DNA of 64,000 nucleotides from positions 28,520,735 through 28,584,734 of the forward strand of contig NC_057769.1 in the NCBI RefSeq assembly GCF_010389155.1, given 5' to 3'. The notes under the pieces were generated by a model. That model saw only the letters and a list, made by a program, of their open reading frames with translations, did not search any database and was not told the origin of the DNA. Positions 36,811-49,900 of this stretch are shown here, one piece after another. A program made the position numbers and the translations under genes. This DNA comes from Erigeron canadensis. Lineage: Eukaryota; Streptophyta; Magnoliopsida; Asterales; Asteraceae. Each line of letters begins with the position of its first letter. Position 1 is the stretch's first letter.

Positions 36811-37095
36811 TACGGAAGTGCAAATGGCCCGAACCGCGACCCCCGAATGCATGAAAATCGAAACCATGACCTAGCCTGTGAAGGTCCGGGCCGGTTCGGT
36901 TCGGTTCGGGTACGGGTGGGTCGCAGGCGGGTCACGGGTTTCCTTCATTTTTTTTCGGTTTTTGCCTTCACCCGACCCGACCCGTGTGACCCGTGACCCG
37001 CGAAAACCACAAATGCGTGACCCGTGACCCGGCCCGTTTGGGCTTTGGGCCGGTTCCTGGTCGGGCGCGGGTCAACGGTTTTTTACTCATCCCTA
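36811..37095. mobile_element. hAT-type MITE inside the LINE
   Basis: The ends are TACGGAAGTG and CACTCATCCCTA-like (right end ACTCATCCCTA). The 8-bp direct repeat CTTCTCTC flanks it (36803-36810 and 37096-37103). Removing it rejoins the LINE frame (KWRE with REALEDNGLRVS). The inside is rich in CGGGT/ACCCG. A related element may lie near 62640-62790. Confidence 0.8.
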
Positions 37096-37250
37096 CTTCT
37101 CTCCATTTCTCTAACCTACGGTTTAGCTCCTCTATCGATCTCGACATGAGCGCGATGTCATCGGTGAAAATCAAACACCACGGTAGTTCCTCCTGTAGTC
37201 CACACGACTACGGTAGTTCCTTCTATAGTCCACAAGATAACTCGTCTAAG

Positions 37251-37494
37251 ATTAACGCTTACTGTGTGTATATTCAAAATATACATACAAAAATATGTAC
37301 AGATTTGTTACAACAAACTTCACTTTACAAATTAAATGTGATGGGAAGTGGTATCTCTTACTTGAATCCATCGACGACGTTGAATTAGAACCCACTAACG
37401 GTGGGGTTGGATGGCCAGAGGCGGCGGTTGGGTGGCCGGAGGTGGCTAGAGGTAGTAGGGTCGGTTTTTGGGATTTGGGTTTCTCGTTCTTCTT

Positions 37495-37535
<41 letters not shown>

Positions 37536-38011
37536 CGTCAAAACAAGATGTTAAGAACAAAGACGTACCAGATCTTTCCATCTTCAAAAAAAACTAAAAA
37601 CCTTATAAAAAAAAAACAACCTCCCTGACATCCTTTCCATCTTCTCCATCACCCCACCGCCGAGATCTTTGGCTTCTCTACCACCTCGTCGCCGTCGAGT
37701 TGAAGTTATTAAAAAAAATCGGTGGTGGTGGTGGTGGTGTGGGATGATGATAGTGGGTTGCGGCTTGGATGGTGGTGTTGCCGGAATGATGACGACCGCG
37801 GGATAATGGCGGTGGAATAAAGACAATGGCGTTGGTCCGATTAGCGAGTTTCGTCTGCAAGTAGCCTCAATCTCATCACCACTCATCCTTTTTCTTTTTT
37901 GATGTAGGTCTAAAAAGGAGTGTGTGCTTTTTGTTTCAAGGGTTGAATGGTTAAGATGATATCATAGATCTGATAGACAGATAGAGGTATGAACATGATT
38001 TAGGTTTATAT
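37251..38011. repeat. TIR-element interior with (ATC)n microsatellite
   Basis: Contains an ATC/CAT microsatellite at about 37496-37532. On the opposite strand it reads as an Asp run, which makes an attractive but probably meaningless frame. Also GGTGGTG/CACCACC-rich at 37720-37760. No recognised domain. Confidence 0.4.
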
Positions 38012-38447
38012 ACATATATATCTACTACATTATAAAGCATTTTCTCCCTCCAAAATTTTAATTTTACATAAGTGAAAACCCCAAAATACCCCTATCACTT
38101 ATTCATAATACCAATATCAACCACTCATTTTTTTCTCTCTACTCAAATCTCAATCAATTTTTTTTTCTCTCTCCTCCTTAAATCATTTATTCCTCCAATT
38201 TATTCAAAATCTTTTATCTCAAAAACCATAAATCGATACATTATAAAAGTTATATGGGTGTTCTTAAAATTTAATGCTCTTTCATTAGAGATGTCATTCG
38301 ATATGCTTTCGACGAATTTTTACATCCGAGGGTGGACCCCGTACGGCTAAGGCAATTGGCTATCACACTCTCTGACATATCACAACCTATGACCTATCAC
38401 CCTACCATCATATCGCCACAACGCGCGGGTACTTACTCTTGTATAGA
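38012..38447 (-). repeat. dispersed repeat family R1, copy B
   Basis: Reverse-orientation partner of 5076-5510. Its outer end reads TCTATACAAGAGTAAGTACC on the minus strand, a TC-start that would suit a Helitron 5' end. Not coding. Confidence 0.6.
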
Positions 38448-38816
38448 TAAGAGTGTTTTGTTTTGTTTGAATATGATATAGGTTTATTATTTGGTGTTTG
38501 GATTTGGAAAATCTTATGAACTTTGATCTGAAAAGTAAGATAGAAAAGGAGAAGAGAGTGTTTTTGGGGGAAAAAATAGATTTGATCTGATTGTTTGAAA
38601 GGGGAAGGTGAAATGGGTGTTTTGGAAGCAAAATGACTAAGTTACCCTTATGTGTAGTGCACATGAGAGCTTTGACAGAGCCACACTAACGTCCGTTTGA
38701 GAGAGGGGTTTCTAATGATACAAAAAGTCACCACAGGGTGAAGTAATGATAAAAATAACGACATTAACGAAAATTGATAATACAATAAACCATAAGGTGA
38801 TCTAATGAAATTTTCT

Positions 38817-39610
38817 CAGCTTTATATAAAGTAAAAATACCAAAATTATAACAATTGAACGATGTGGACGAATATTGATGAACGATTAAATGTGTTATCT
38901 TTTGTTAGGTTTCAATCAAAGAACAAAGAATAACGTAACATCAAGAGCTTTAATAATGGAGTGAAGATAGAGTAAAGCACATATAGTTTTACAAACCACC
39001 ACGTCCAAAGTTATACACAATTGGTTAGATATCGATCGAACGATCTAGTAATAAAGAACGAAAATAACCATGACCGATACACTTATTTATTGATTTATTA
39101 AACATACATCATGAAAATAAAAAGATCGAGAAAATGAAAAGTTTGTTTTGAATCATGTACTTTTATTTTCTTCGGTTACGGCATGAAAAACGGTAATATT
39201 TGTGTACATATAACTTGCATTAATGTAAATGCTAGCAGTTCGAAATTGAAACAAAATAAATTAAATAAAGTAAAAAATACGGAGTATTAAGTAAATTACT
39301 GCAAAATCCTTCTTGTAAAACCCACATATGTTCATTCATCCTTAGCTTGCACATATATCTGCTTATACCCGGCCAAGTTCAGCTTTGTGTACGTATATAA
39401 AAGCAAGTGTTGCCAGACTGATCACATGATATATATATATATATAGATCGATACGCTATATATACATGTGCTCAAATTTATCATGATATATAGTTCGCCC
39501 GTGAGATTGTATATAAAACAAAAAAATACAAAAATCCAGAAACGATCGATATTAATTTTGACAATGTAAACCACAAACGATATTATTATTATTATTGTTG
39601 TTGTTGTACA
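38817..39610 (-). pseudogene. TBC gene relic upstream of DC1 gene 4
   Basis: 38817-39260 matches the TBC 3' flank ('aataccaaaatt', 'gacgaatattgatgaacg', 'gatctagtaataaagaacg', 'aaacatacatcatgaaaa'). 39222-39410 matches exon 6 with its splice-side intron ('aatgctagcagttcg', 'tgcaaaatcc', 'ttcattcatcc', 'agcttgcacatat', 'cttatacccgg', 'gttcagcttt'), with an internal deletion. 39400-39600 matches the next intron ('aaagcaagtgttgccagactgatcacatgata' as separate blocks). Frames are destroyed. Confidence 0.8.
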
Positions 39611-39713
39611 CAATAATAAACTATTTTGATTAAGTAAAGCATAATATTTTTTTTTTTTTTTTCAAAACTGAACTTTTAATTCTTCCAACATACTAAACAT
39701 TTAATATTAATGC

Positions 39714-39767
<54 letters not shown>

Positions 39768-39881
39768 TTGTGCTCACATTAATCTTCACATCCTCTTTTT
39801 GAGTCTTCCTCTAACTTCTTTCCTTTTCCTTTTCTTCCGTGTTCTTTATACTCTTGTACTTTGTTGATATCTAGCGTAAAC
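39611..39881 (+). promoter_or_regulatory. 5' flank/promoter of DC1 gene 4
   Basis: Holds the shared block TTCTTCCAACATACTAAAC (39680-39698), an (AT)n run (39716-39764) and a pyrimidine-rich leader (39790-39862). Very similar to gene 3 over the last ~120 bases. Confidence 0.5.
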
Positions 39882-41980
39882 ATGTCTTTATACTTGATGT
39901 TTGGTGGATTGGAGCAACAACAACACGAGCATCCGCTTGAACTTGTTGATTTGCAACCAAATTATCCGTGGTACAAAGAATATGAAGAAGATGATGATGA
40001 TGACGACGACGAATATACAGAATGGGACTTTTGTAGTCCATGTAATCTATGTGGGAAAAATATTTATTTGTACCAACGATATTATTACAAATGTAGTCGC
40101 AATTCATGTGACTTCTTTCTCCACAAATGGTGTGGAGAGCTTTCCAAAAGGATAAGTCTTAGATCACATTCTGATCGTTGTTTTGATGGTACTAGGACTT
40201 TCAATCAGAGTGGGTGGTACTATGTTATCTGTGATATTTGCAAAATTTTTAAGGAACACGAAAAGATTTATGGATGTGGTAAATGTAAAATGGGTGTGCA
40301 TGTAAAGTGTGTCATTACATCAATAGAAAATCGAATCATTTATCATCCAAGCCACCCACACCCGCTAGTTCGTGCTACAACCCATAAACCAATTTCGGAC
40401 CATTGCGATGCTTGTGGGAAGGAACATATGGGTCACTTGTATCATTGTCCCACATGTTTGGACTTCTCCATCCAAAGTGATTGTCTTTTCTTGCCAAAAA
40501 AGAAATTTACGACCCTACATACTCACCCACTCATCCTTTCTTATTCATTTCCACTTGAACATCAAAAAGCCGAGTTTTGGCCCAAGTGTAGGATATGCGG
40601 TGAAGGTTTTGGCGAGCAGGCTACTCTCTGGATTTATAAATGCGAGAAATGTAGGTATTACGTTCATCTTGATTGCATCAAATCAAAGGAAGACAACTAC
40701 AATTCTGGTATATATCTATTTTAGTAATTGTTAATTTGTCTTTATTACTTTTGGTTCACCATCAATAATCAATTATCTAGTGTACTGTAATAATTTCGAG
40801 TTTTGATATTCATTTCATATTTTTCATGTATTATCATGGATCCGTAGAAAACGGGAAAGATTATGAAGAGAGTGATTATCCTTATAATATCCTCAATCTC
40901 CCATTCCGGGATGAAACTGACAGCATACAAAAACAACTATTTTTGAAAGAAACCTCAGCTCATGGTAATTTTAAAGATAACCACCGGTTAATCGACAATA
41001 AATGTCATCAACACCCACTACGCCTCATCCATAGTCGTAATATTTCAAACCACACATCGTCCAACATCAGTCTACATAACCCGAGGGAAAAGGTTGAACT
41101 ATTATGTGACGGGTGCGTAAGACCCATCTCGAGTATGCCATTTTTCCAATGCACCCATCATGGTTGCTCGTCGTTTGTTCTCCACGAGTGGTGCACCCGT
41201 TTACCCCCTAAGTTGAAAAATCACTTTGCTCATGATCCACAACATACTCTCACTCTCCTACCAAAAGTCCCTGTAGGCTTTGGGGTGTTCAAATGTCATG
41301 TTTGCCTGTCTAAGTGTAACGGGTTTGCCTATGGTTGCGAAAGATGTAAAGACTTCTACATTGATGTTACTTGTGGATTCATGCCCGAAGCAATCACACA
41401 TGAAGCTCACCCAAATCACCTCTTTTTGAGAGTTAAGTATTATGAAGCAAGCCGTTGTTTCGCATGTGCAAATGATATCTATGATACATTTACATATAAA
41501 TGTCGCACCTGTAAAGATGTTTATCTACATCCAGAATGTGCTTTGTTATTACCCAAGACAATCACGCACAAGTATGACAGCCACCCCATGAAGTTGAGCT
41601 ACATGCCAATCGAGAACCACAAGAGTGAATACTTTTGTGAAATTTGTGAGGAGAAATTCGACCCAAAGACATGGTTCTATCACTGTTCTAACAAGTGTGC
41701 CCAGTCTCTGCATACCGCATGTGCACCGGTGATACTTCAAAGTGAAAAACAGACTTCAAGGTTTAAATGCGGGGTTTATGGGTATGTGAATATAAAGTTT
41801 GGAAGAGTAGTTGATAACATAAAAGGTCACTCACATTCGCTTGTATTTGCTCAAGGGGTCGACGACGATGGAAGATGCGTAAAATGTAGAAAGGAGGCAA
41901 GGTATTGGATAATATTTAAATGTTTGGAGTGCAACTATGTAATTCATTACGAATGTGTATTCAAAATACCAGAATATTGA
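39882..41980 (+). CDS. DC1-domain (cysteine/histidine-rich C1-like) protein, gene 4
   Basis: Exons 39882-40707 and 40848-41980 with a 140-bp phase-1 intron encode 652 residues. Closest to gene 3: both start MSLYLMFG and share LCDGCVRPI and RTCKDVYLHPEC. Nine C1-like modules; the acidic loop in module 1 has two Glu and seven Asp. The last codons, after VFKI, are CCA GAA TAT TGA and do not match the AAA-TAA ending of genes 1 and 2. They coincide with a Helitron-like 3' end (see 41969). Expression or stability may differ because the native 3' UTR is gone. Role as for the family, unspecified. Confidence 0.9.
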
Positions 41981-42040
41981 CCCGCGTCGCGAGTGACATA
42001 TAGTTAATGATATGTTATCATTTCATGATATCCTATATCG
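41969..42040 (-). mobile_element. Helitron-like 3' end fused to DC1 gene 4 stop
   Basis: On the minus strand the sequence reads CGCGACGCGGGTCAATATTCTGG and is then followed by T. That is a GC-rich end, a spacer and CTRR. 41978-42035 is similar to 23183-23230, beside a clearer Helitron-like end. The terminus therefore supplies the last three codons and the TGA of gene 4. Confidence 0.5.
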
Positions 42041-43199
42041 ACAAATGTTAATAAAAAAAGATGTTGAAAATGTATTAATTTGTATAATGATGCAAAATAT
42101 GTCAAGTTAACGTGTATCATCCTAAAATGGGTTAATTTTACAAACCAAATTTTTTTGTTGAGCACTATCACATTTACAATCACTTTAATTTATAAACTAA
42201 TACTACTAATGTCTTTATATAAAAAAAAAAAAAAAAGTTTTATGATTTTATATTTCTATAAACAATTAGTAAAATTTAAAATTTATTGTATTAGGTGATA
42301 GTTTAAAACTTAAGATAACCATATTTCTATACGAAGATGATTAAAAACTGAACATAGATTTGACTTATCTTTACATCGGATAACAATATTAGTCATATTT
42401 TACAATCTTGTCATGTAGTTTAATGGTTATATGAATAAATACAAATTTTGTTAGAGTAATAAATATAAATTACAAATTATCATAAGGAAATATTAACAAA
42501 ACAAAGGTGTAAAGTTGTATAAACAGCCTTCTGACCGGAAGGGATTTGCCTCCAAACCATCCCCAAAACACTCACACCCCTCGGTTGCATCATAGTGCGA
42601 TTATTTAATCAAACAGAGACCATATCATGAATCTCTTCTTATTAACTTTAAAGTGATCGACACGAATTGATCTTGTGGTTTGTCCAAAAGTCAACTTTCA
42701 TCTTTTAACTATCAAATTAAAAGTCATTGACAATCTTTTATAGGCGAATAATGTTACAGTTTGATCCTTTACGATAACGGACGTCAACCGGAATCTGTTA
42801 AGTCCATTACGTACATTCCATATGAGGGTATTGTGGTCATTTTCACCTTTAAAGCCGGCTCGAATCACCTAGTCTTTAATATTTTGAACAGACCAATATG
42901 ACATAATAAAATGGGCCTATGAGATTTTGCATAGATTGGATGCTGGAAAAACAAGATAGATTCTACACTGTCTTTAGCTGTTAGATTATGAAAACTATAG
43001 AACTTAACTATATAAATAAAATCCAAAATTATGGATTTAACCCTATAACAAATTTCTATTCTATTAATTTATTAGGTTACTTGTATGAGAACATAATTCA
43101 ACAATAATTTGTTATTTTTTCCATCTATTAGTTATTTTTCTTGTTAATTTTATTTAATTTTATATTTGTTTATTAATATTCTTGCTCTTAGTCAAACCA
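42041..43199. repeat. intergenic DNA with repeat fragments
   Basis: 42613-42870 matches 17781-17855 at its start and continues as a TIR-type repeat with 'taacggacgtcaaccgg' and 'gagggtattgtggtcatttt', in the style of the arms of the 32790 element. 43022-43250 is repeated at about 44455-44710. No gene. Confidence 0.45.
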
Positions 43200-43965
43200 A
43201 AGTAGAATTTTAAAAAAATCGGCTATCGCCATTCATTTCAAACTTTGTAAAGAATAAATTGTTTGATACGGAGTATATAACAAGATGACAACAAATGCTT
43301 AAAAGTGTTTCTGCTATTAAAGACGACCAATAAATATAAGGGAACAAATACCTTTATCACCGATCCAATTCTCTAGAAAGGACGCAACTTCAGAAAGAGT
43401 AAAATACCAAACTTATCATTGATGAACTATTATACGTTATCTTATAGGTTTTATTTCATTGATGAAAGAAACAAAGAATAACGTGACGTCAAGAGCGATA
43501 TACCACCTGATTATTAAGAAACTTACGAGTCACAACTGTTCAATTGGTTAGATATCAAACGATCTAGTAATAAAGAACGAAAATACCTATGACCGATACA
43601 CTTGTTTACTGATTTAATAAACATACATCATGAAAAGAAAAGATCAAGAATATGAAATCCATGGAGAAGGATGCAATACAAGGGGAGAGTAACTGAAGTT
43701 TAATATAATTCAAAAAGTTTGTTGTGTACTTTTATTCATTGTACTCTGTCATGAAAATCTTGTAATATTTTTTTGTACATTACTGACATGGTTGTTAATA
43801 CAATCCAGTTTACTAATTAAAATTTATAAAGGAGTTTAAGTATAATTGTACAAATCAATGATTCTAAAAAGTGTAGAGACAATTTAGATATTAATAGTAA
43901 TGTAACCGAAATGAACAAAACACGTACATAATTAAAAACAAACAGTTTGAGAAAGAGTTAAAGAA
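43200..43965 (-). other. genuine 3' flank of the TBC gene
   Basis: The source version of the repeat found upstream of the DC1 genes: 'aacaaatacctttatcac', 'ctctagaaaggacgc', 'agtaaaataccaaactta' and 'gatctagtaataaagaacg'. It may include the TBC 3' UTR and polyadenylation site. No coding. Confidence 0.6.
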
Positions 43966-46900
43966 TCATCGGGTAGTTGAAGGAGAACGTCGTAGCTTCT
44001 TGGCAACATAGAGCAAATGACTGGTATTTGTGGATGGATAACTTTGGAGTAACTTAAGATTAGCCGTAAAATCACCTGCAAGCAAACGTCTCCTAACAAG
44101 AATCAGCATTGCACAGCATACTCGAAGAAGTGTTTCCTGCAATTCAACATTATCTTTCCACATTATTTACATCCTACTCCATAAATCAATACATGCCCTA
44201 TGATTTTGATTTACATTCTTGTTGACTAATTTAAGGTTTGATTGATTAGCTTCGACTCTAATAGACGGAAGTTGGGTCGGTCAGGGGGATCGAGACTGGT
44301 AAATTTTTAGTGCAGATCAAATTGGTTGACTCAGATTGGGTTGACCTGCCAACATTTCCTTCAGTCCATTTTCTGAATTTCTAAGAGCAAGAAGACTTAA
44401 AAAACTTGAAGGGGGCAAAAGTAATGGTTTGACTAAGAGCAAGAAGATTAATAAACAAATTATGGATTTAACGCTATGACAAATTGTTGTTTTTGGTTTT
44501 CGCTGCAAACTTTTTTATAAATTTCTATTCTATTACTTTATAGGGTTACTTGTATGAGAACATAATTCAACAATAATTTGTTATTTTTTCCATCTCTTAG
44601 TTATTTTTCTTCTTAATTATATTTAATTTTATGTTTGTTTATAAATCTTCTTGCTCTTAGTCAAACCAAAGTAGAACTTTTAAAAAATTGTCTATCGCCA
44701 TTCATATCAAACTTGCAAAAAAAGAAATTTAAAGTTTGCAAAATTTTTAGACGTATCTACCATTTAACCGGTTTCATTTTAGACACTTATTAAACCCCAA
44801 CTGACTTGATATTATATAAAATAAAAGAGTTATCATCTGTACTGCAACAGCAACCATCATAGGTGCTGCTGCTCTCACAGAGGAGGGAATTAATGTGTGC
44901 ATTTAATAAACTTGAAGGGGGCAAAAGTTTTTTTCTTTTTTTGTTAAAAAAACTGCAGCACCGATCATTAGTCATTTTCCCATAAATTATAACTTAAATT
45001 GACTTGTTTAACATATACTGGTAATGATTGCCGACTATATGTCATATCAACCCACCTGAGGACCTTCTGGGTCGCTTAAGAGTGTGTCCCATATGTGAAG
45101 AATTTCTGCGAAATTGAATTCCTGGGTCAATAGAAGTGTGATCCATCTAAATGCATAGAACTGTGGATTGACCTGTCATTACAAAGAATCAGACATGATA
45201 AGAAATCCTTATTCAATCCTGGCTGTTCCAAAATCATAATCTACCTGTTTTAGTAAAAAGAGAATTTTAAGATAATTAGATTTGATAATTCCTGGCAAAG
45301 TCTTTAAAATTTAACCCAAATGACCCCTTTTTGTAATGGTTTGGGTAACTTGGCCACAAGAAATTTTGGTACAGGGTGTAATTGGACGGAGAGAGTAATA
45401 CGAAAGTGAGAAACCAACCAAGACAAATTGGGTTAAGATTGGATTCAGTGGGCCGTTAATTTAAATACGGCAGGTGGGGTTTTCTTTTTCAATCTTGCTG
45501 CACAAAGTGTATATTACAATTCACTTTTACTAACTAGTACAAATTCTGATACAAAAGGTTTGACATATAAACAGATATTATAATTACGCCTATCATATTA
45601 CATGTTTATATAGATTTTTAAATTGTAGGGTGTGCTTGGCAAGAGTCTTTCAAGGCTTTTGAAGCTTTCAAGGGCTGGGGCTTTCTCTTTCAAAAAAAAG
45701 CCCAGTTTGGGGGTGTCTTCTAGAAATAAACCCCAGCTCCAAAAAATATTAAAGAAGTCCCAAAACAAAGCAGCCCAAAAGAAAGTTGTAAAAAAACCCA
45801 AATTTCTACCTCCAGCACTAATCCCAACTACAATTCTAGCCCGGGATACTTTAGCTAAACATACCCATAAAATGGAAAGAACGTGAAAATATATAATCAA
45901 TGAGTTGAAGCAACTTAACCCACCCATCTAGCCACCTCTGATTAGTATCAAATATCAAGATTTCTTACTTTTGTTGTCAGCTCAAGATGTCTCCATAGCT
46001 CTTCATCATGTTCCTTCAAGAGCTGTGAAAGCTTTGAAATTGTTGAACGGATGCCAACGACACTATTGTCAAGTTGCTTACAGAAATTATCTCGGCAACT
46101 GCTTAATACCTCAACAAAACAAAAGAATGTGTCTGCTTCAGCATTCACCTGCACAAGTCATAAGTGGAAATAAAATTTGAGCCAAATGCTTTATAGTATA
46201 TAGACCATGATGTTGATTGACAAATGAAAATTAATATGAGCTTCATTTGCATGAGGCACACTTTAAAAGTGCTTGAGATTATATTCAAAAACCCGGAACT
46301 TTAGTGGGCTTGTTTAAAGGGATTGGACTGGATATCAAAAAGTCCCGGAGGCGAGCTTTCACTATTACAAATATCCTAATTAACAAATTAATTATTTGCA
46401 AGAAAATTGTCAAAACCCGAGATGTGTAAACCCGAAATCATCCCCTAAACCAATCATCTTGGCACCTATTCAGCTAACCACCAAAATGAGTAAAGATACA
46501 TACAATTCTTAAGAGGTCACAATAAAGCAGTGTTGAATGCATAATTGCTATTGTTCTGAGATCAGATTTTTTTTTTTTTTTTTTAAAAAAAACATCTCAC
46601 GGTGGATCGTATTCTAGACATTAATCAAGAAAATGACGAAACATTGCAAATATTAAACGTCATTTCCATGTTCCAACAAGAGCTTGAACCTCGGAATATA
46701 TATATATATATATAAAGGAAAAATATGGCAATTGACAGAAGTAACTCTACTACATGACGAAACTTTATTTCCAAAATAACCATCTCTAACGCTCATTGTA
46801 ACAATCTGAAAGTAAATTGTTCAGATATAGGTACTCAATTCTGAATATAACTTACATTGCATGTTACTTCAGTGATCTCATAAACAAGCTTACCAAGGTC

Positions 46901-49900
46901 TGCAAAAAATATGCTATAAAGTTGAAAACAGAAAAGCTACAGGCTTGCCCAGTCTTGGTCCACACACCCTTAATGTCTTCTTTTCTTCTACTTTGGAATA
47001 ACAAAGGCACACACCCAAGACTGCACGTTTCTGATACACCTAAATAGGACTTGAACCCATACCACCTAACCCTTTTTAGTCATGTATTAAGTCATTTAAT
47101 GTCTCAAAAGGCAGCAGTTTCACCCACAATACATAAATTCATTACCTCTTTTCCGTTAATTATCACATCAGTCAATACTAACATTGTGAATGCTAGCAAT
47201 GCGAAACTGAAACGAAAACGTAGATATTTACTTACCGCATAATCCTCATCGGGGTCATTCTTGAACACATAGTACAAGGGAGCCAAAAGTTCATTCATCC
47301 CTTGCACATATCTTATACCCGGGTTCAGCTTTGCGTATATAATCAGTATGCTTTTCAAAGCTTCCTGAAAGTACGATACAATTAGATTCAGCTCTTTAAC
47401 TCTAAATTGTGTGATTTTACATATTCACAACATCAAAAAGACATACTGCTTAATATAATAGACCCGGGCAGTAGGTAAACCCACCAAAAGTGTAATAAGT
47501 TTTGATCAATTACCTGATGTGATTTTGCAGAAGCAGAGTCACCAGAGAAAAAGTGCATGTCCGGATGAGTTCGCTTCACATCACGGTCTATCTGTTCAAT
47601 GATCTCGGTGTCCTACAATCAGCAGAAATATAAACGTTAAGATCGTAAATCATGCAAGGGGAAAGATAAAAAGAATTCTGCATCTAGCCATCTACAAAGC
47701 AAGTATTGACAGACTGATCACATGATATATGAATACGCTATGGGCTCGAATTTCTCATGATAGTTCAAGCTATCTGATTTCATATATAACAGAAAAACAG
47801 CTAAAACCTAGAATGATATTATATTTGACACTTTAAAGCACAAACAATAATTACATGATATTAAGCAAAAGAAATTTTTAGCCAATATAATAAGGGTTTA
47901 TTAGTAAGTTTGGTAGTTCAAAATCTTCTCGTAACAAAACCATAATACTATTTTGGAATAAAATGAGTAACTCTTTTAGTAACTTCTAACAACTTTGAAG
48001 AGATAGAGAAAAAAGTAAACTCTTCACACCTAAGTTGAAGAAGTTCCATGCAGTTTACAAATAATAGATATCAAGAGTCAAGATCTAACATACAACAACA
48101 TTACCAACAGAAAAGAAAAATCATTGCATTGAGCATATGCTGCAGAAGCTCATACCTGAAAGAATTGATTCCAGACACTTGTTTTCCCTAGACTCAGGGG
48201 ATGCTCCCCCTCAGGTATCTCTGACCTCGAGAGTAAACCCTTCCCCTCACCATTTTGAGAAGATGTAGATTCTTCCAATTCCCTGCTGACTTCTGACTGA
48301 CTAGGCACAGATACATTCAGGATCCCAAATTTAAAGCAAACAAATACAACTTTAAAAAGCATATAAAGCTAGTATAAACAGTCCATTTATTTTAGTTTGT
48401 ATTTGCCCAAGGTTCAGATTCACCTATCCTTTATAACGCACCAGACAATTAATGAAAGAAGTGTTTCATATCAATTATCAAGTACTGTGATTTAACTGGA
48501 ACTTACTGGATTCTTCAAAAGATCCTCTTTAAAACTCTTGTACTGAGACCTCTTCTTGGCCATTTCGGATGACCAAAGTGCCTTTTCTCTGGGAAGATAT
48601 GCTAACAACAGCTAAAACAATGATCATGTTAAAGATTAATCTTCCGATTCCACATGCAGCAAGCAATGTAACAATATATAGTTAAAAAAAAAAAAATTGG
48701 ATGCACGGGCTTTAGCGTAAATGCCTAAGTGGGTAAGGCAGATAAATAGATGAAGTTTTCCCTTTTCGGGTTACAAGGGGATGGCGAGGCTTTTTGACTC
48801 AAATGTACGTGGACTAAGCTAAGCAGCTTGGTTATAAATATCACAAAGCGCACAAAAGTGACAGGGTTCCTTTTCAAGCGCAAAGAGCGGAAGCGGCAGG
48901 ATTTTCGTACACCAGATTGACACCCTTTTAAGTAGCAAAAACACCTTTGAGTAGCAAAACTTACCTTCTGTATAAAATTCAGAACTAAAATTCATGTATA
49001 CATAAAACACCATCACAAAACACCTTTTTTTGTTTAAAATCGCAAGTTTTTTGGTATAAAGCGACAGGGACTGAGCCTTATGTTTGAGCGTGCCTAAGGC
49101 ACGAGTTTTGAAACCAAGCTAACCAGGGTATCCCTGTGACTGTTTCCTATGCAACCTAGGGAGGTTTCAAAGCTGAGACCTCTTGTGAGTTGTGAGTAAA
49201 CAGGACTCCTAACCATCTTCTACGATCCAACACATACTTTCACAATAGTATAATACCATCCTCTACGATTTCATTGCAACAAAATGAAATGAACACTCAT
49301 ATCTTAGACACAGCAAAAACAGAAAGAATATATATTTCAAATCTAACCTTCCATACGGTAGACCGAATACCAGCACCATCTGGAATACCCAGTGAAGCAA
49401 GTCTTCGCAGCTCTCCCATATTTATAATCTTCCTTGCAAGCTACAGTACAAAGAAGGAAACAGAAAAAATATTACCGCTAATTCAGCCATTATCATTCAA
49501 ACTAGCATAACAAATTATAATTAATCAGCATTCTGCTATATAAATCTCCACAAGAATAATAGACGAAACCAAAACTGCTTATAACAGTAACATACCTCAC
49601 CTTTTTTACCAATTGTTGTAGCATACTAACATAACTATCAATAACAATAACATAATTGCATTCTGTTACCAGTCATAACAATAAACTTTTACATTTAGTG
49701 GCCCTCGCCAACCAGCCCCACGGCCAATACAGGGATGCAAATCGAACAAGATTTAAATTCTAACCACCACTACATGTTCCCCACCGCTAGCTTACCCCTT
49801 GGTTTTAAAAAGCGATAAGCGCACAAAAGCGATAGGGTCCATTTAGGAAGCGCAAAAGCGGCGAGCTTTTCGTACGCAAGGCGCACATTTATGAAGAAAT

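Larger units (their letters stand above)
33198..37250 (-). mobile_element. RTE-clade LINE, 5'-truncated and interrupted
   Basis: On the minus strand, 37230-37100 encodes the reverse-transcriptase core with LIFTDDIALMS (F-x-DD motif) and the NRRLEKWRE helix. After a MITE interruption, 36785-36105 continues with LRVSREKTEYLRC, YLGSVIQ, AEMRMLRWACG, LRWFGHVRRR and GRPKIRW, all typical of RTE-type C-termini. The 3' end is the CCCAATCC...GGGGGAGG segment at about 33210-33240, with a TTGTTATTGTTG-like tail. The host repeat gattaac...gcttactgtgt flanks the whole piece (33174-33197 and 37249-37267), a likely target duplication. The 5' part is missing, as is common for LINEs. Confidence 0.75.
32790..38816. 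mobile_element. 6-kb terminal-inverted-repeat element (nest)
   Basis: The left arm begins GAAAATTTCATTAGATC (32791). The right arm, read on the minus strand, begins AGAAAATTTCATTAGATCAC (38816). The arms stay similar for about 200 bp ('attacttcac', 'gtggtgactttttg', 'cattaga', 'tcatgtgca', 'aagggta', 'ttagtc'). CAG flanks both sides (32787-32789, 38817-38819), and the interrupted TBC-flank relic resumes outside. No transposase of its own is visible. The inside is filled by an RTE LINE, a Copia remnant, a MITE and repeat R1. The superfamily is uncertain; Mutator-like or CACTA-like are both possible. Confidence 0.7.

Noticed and set aside
37252..37597. Asp-rich or Ser-rich protein
   Set aside because: Both strands are open only because of an (ATC)n microsatellite; no domain and inside a transposon nest.
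45598..45927. Hydrophobic minus-strand frame
   Set aside because: Lies on a MITE-like insertion in the TBC intron between exons 7 and 8.
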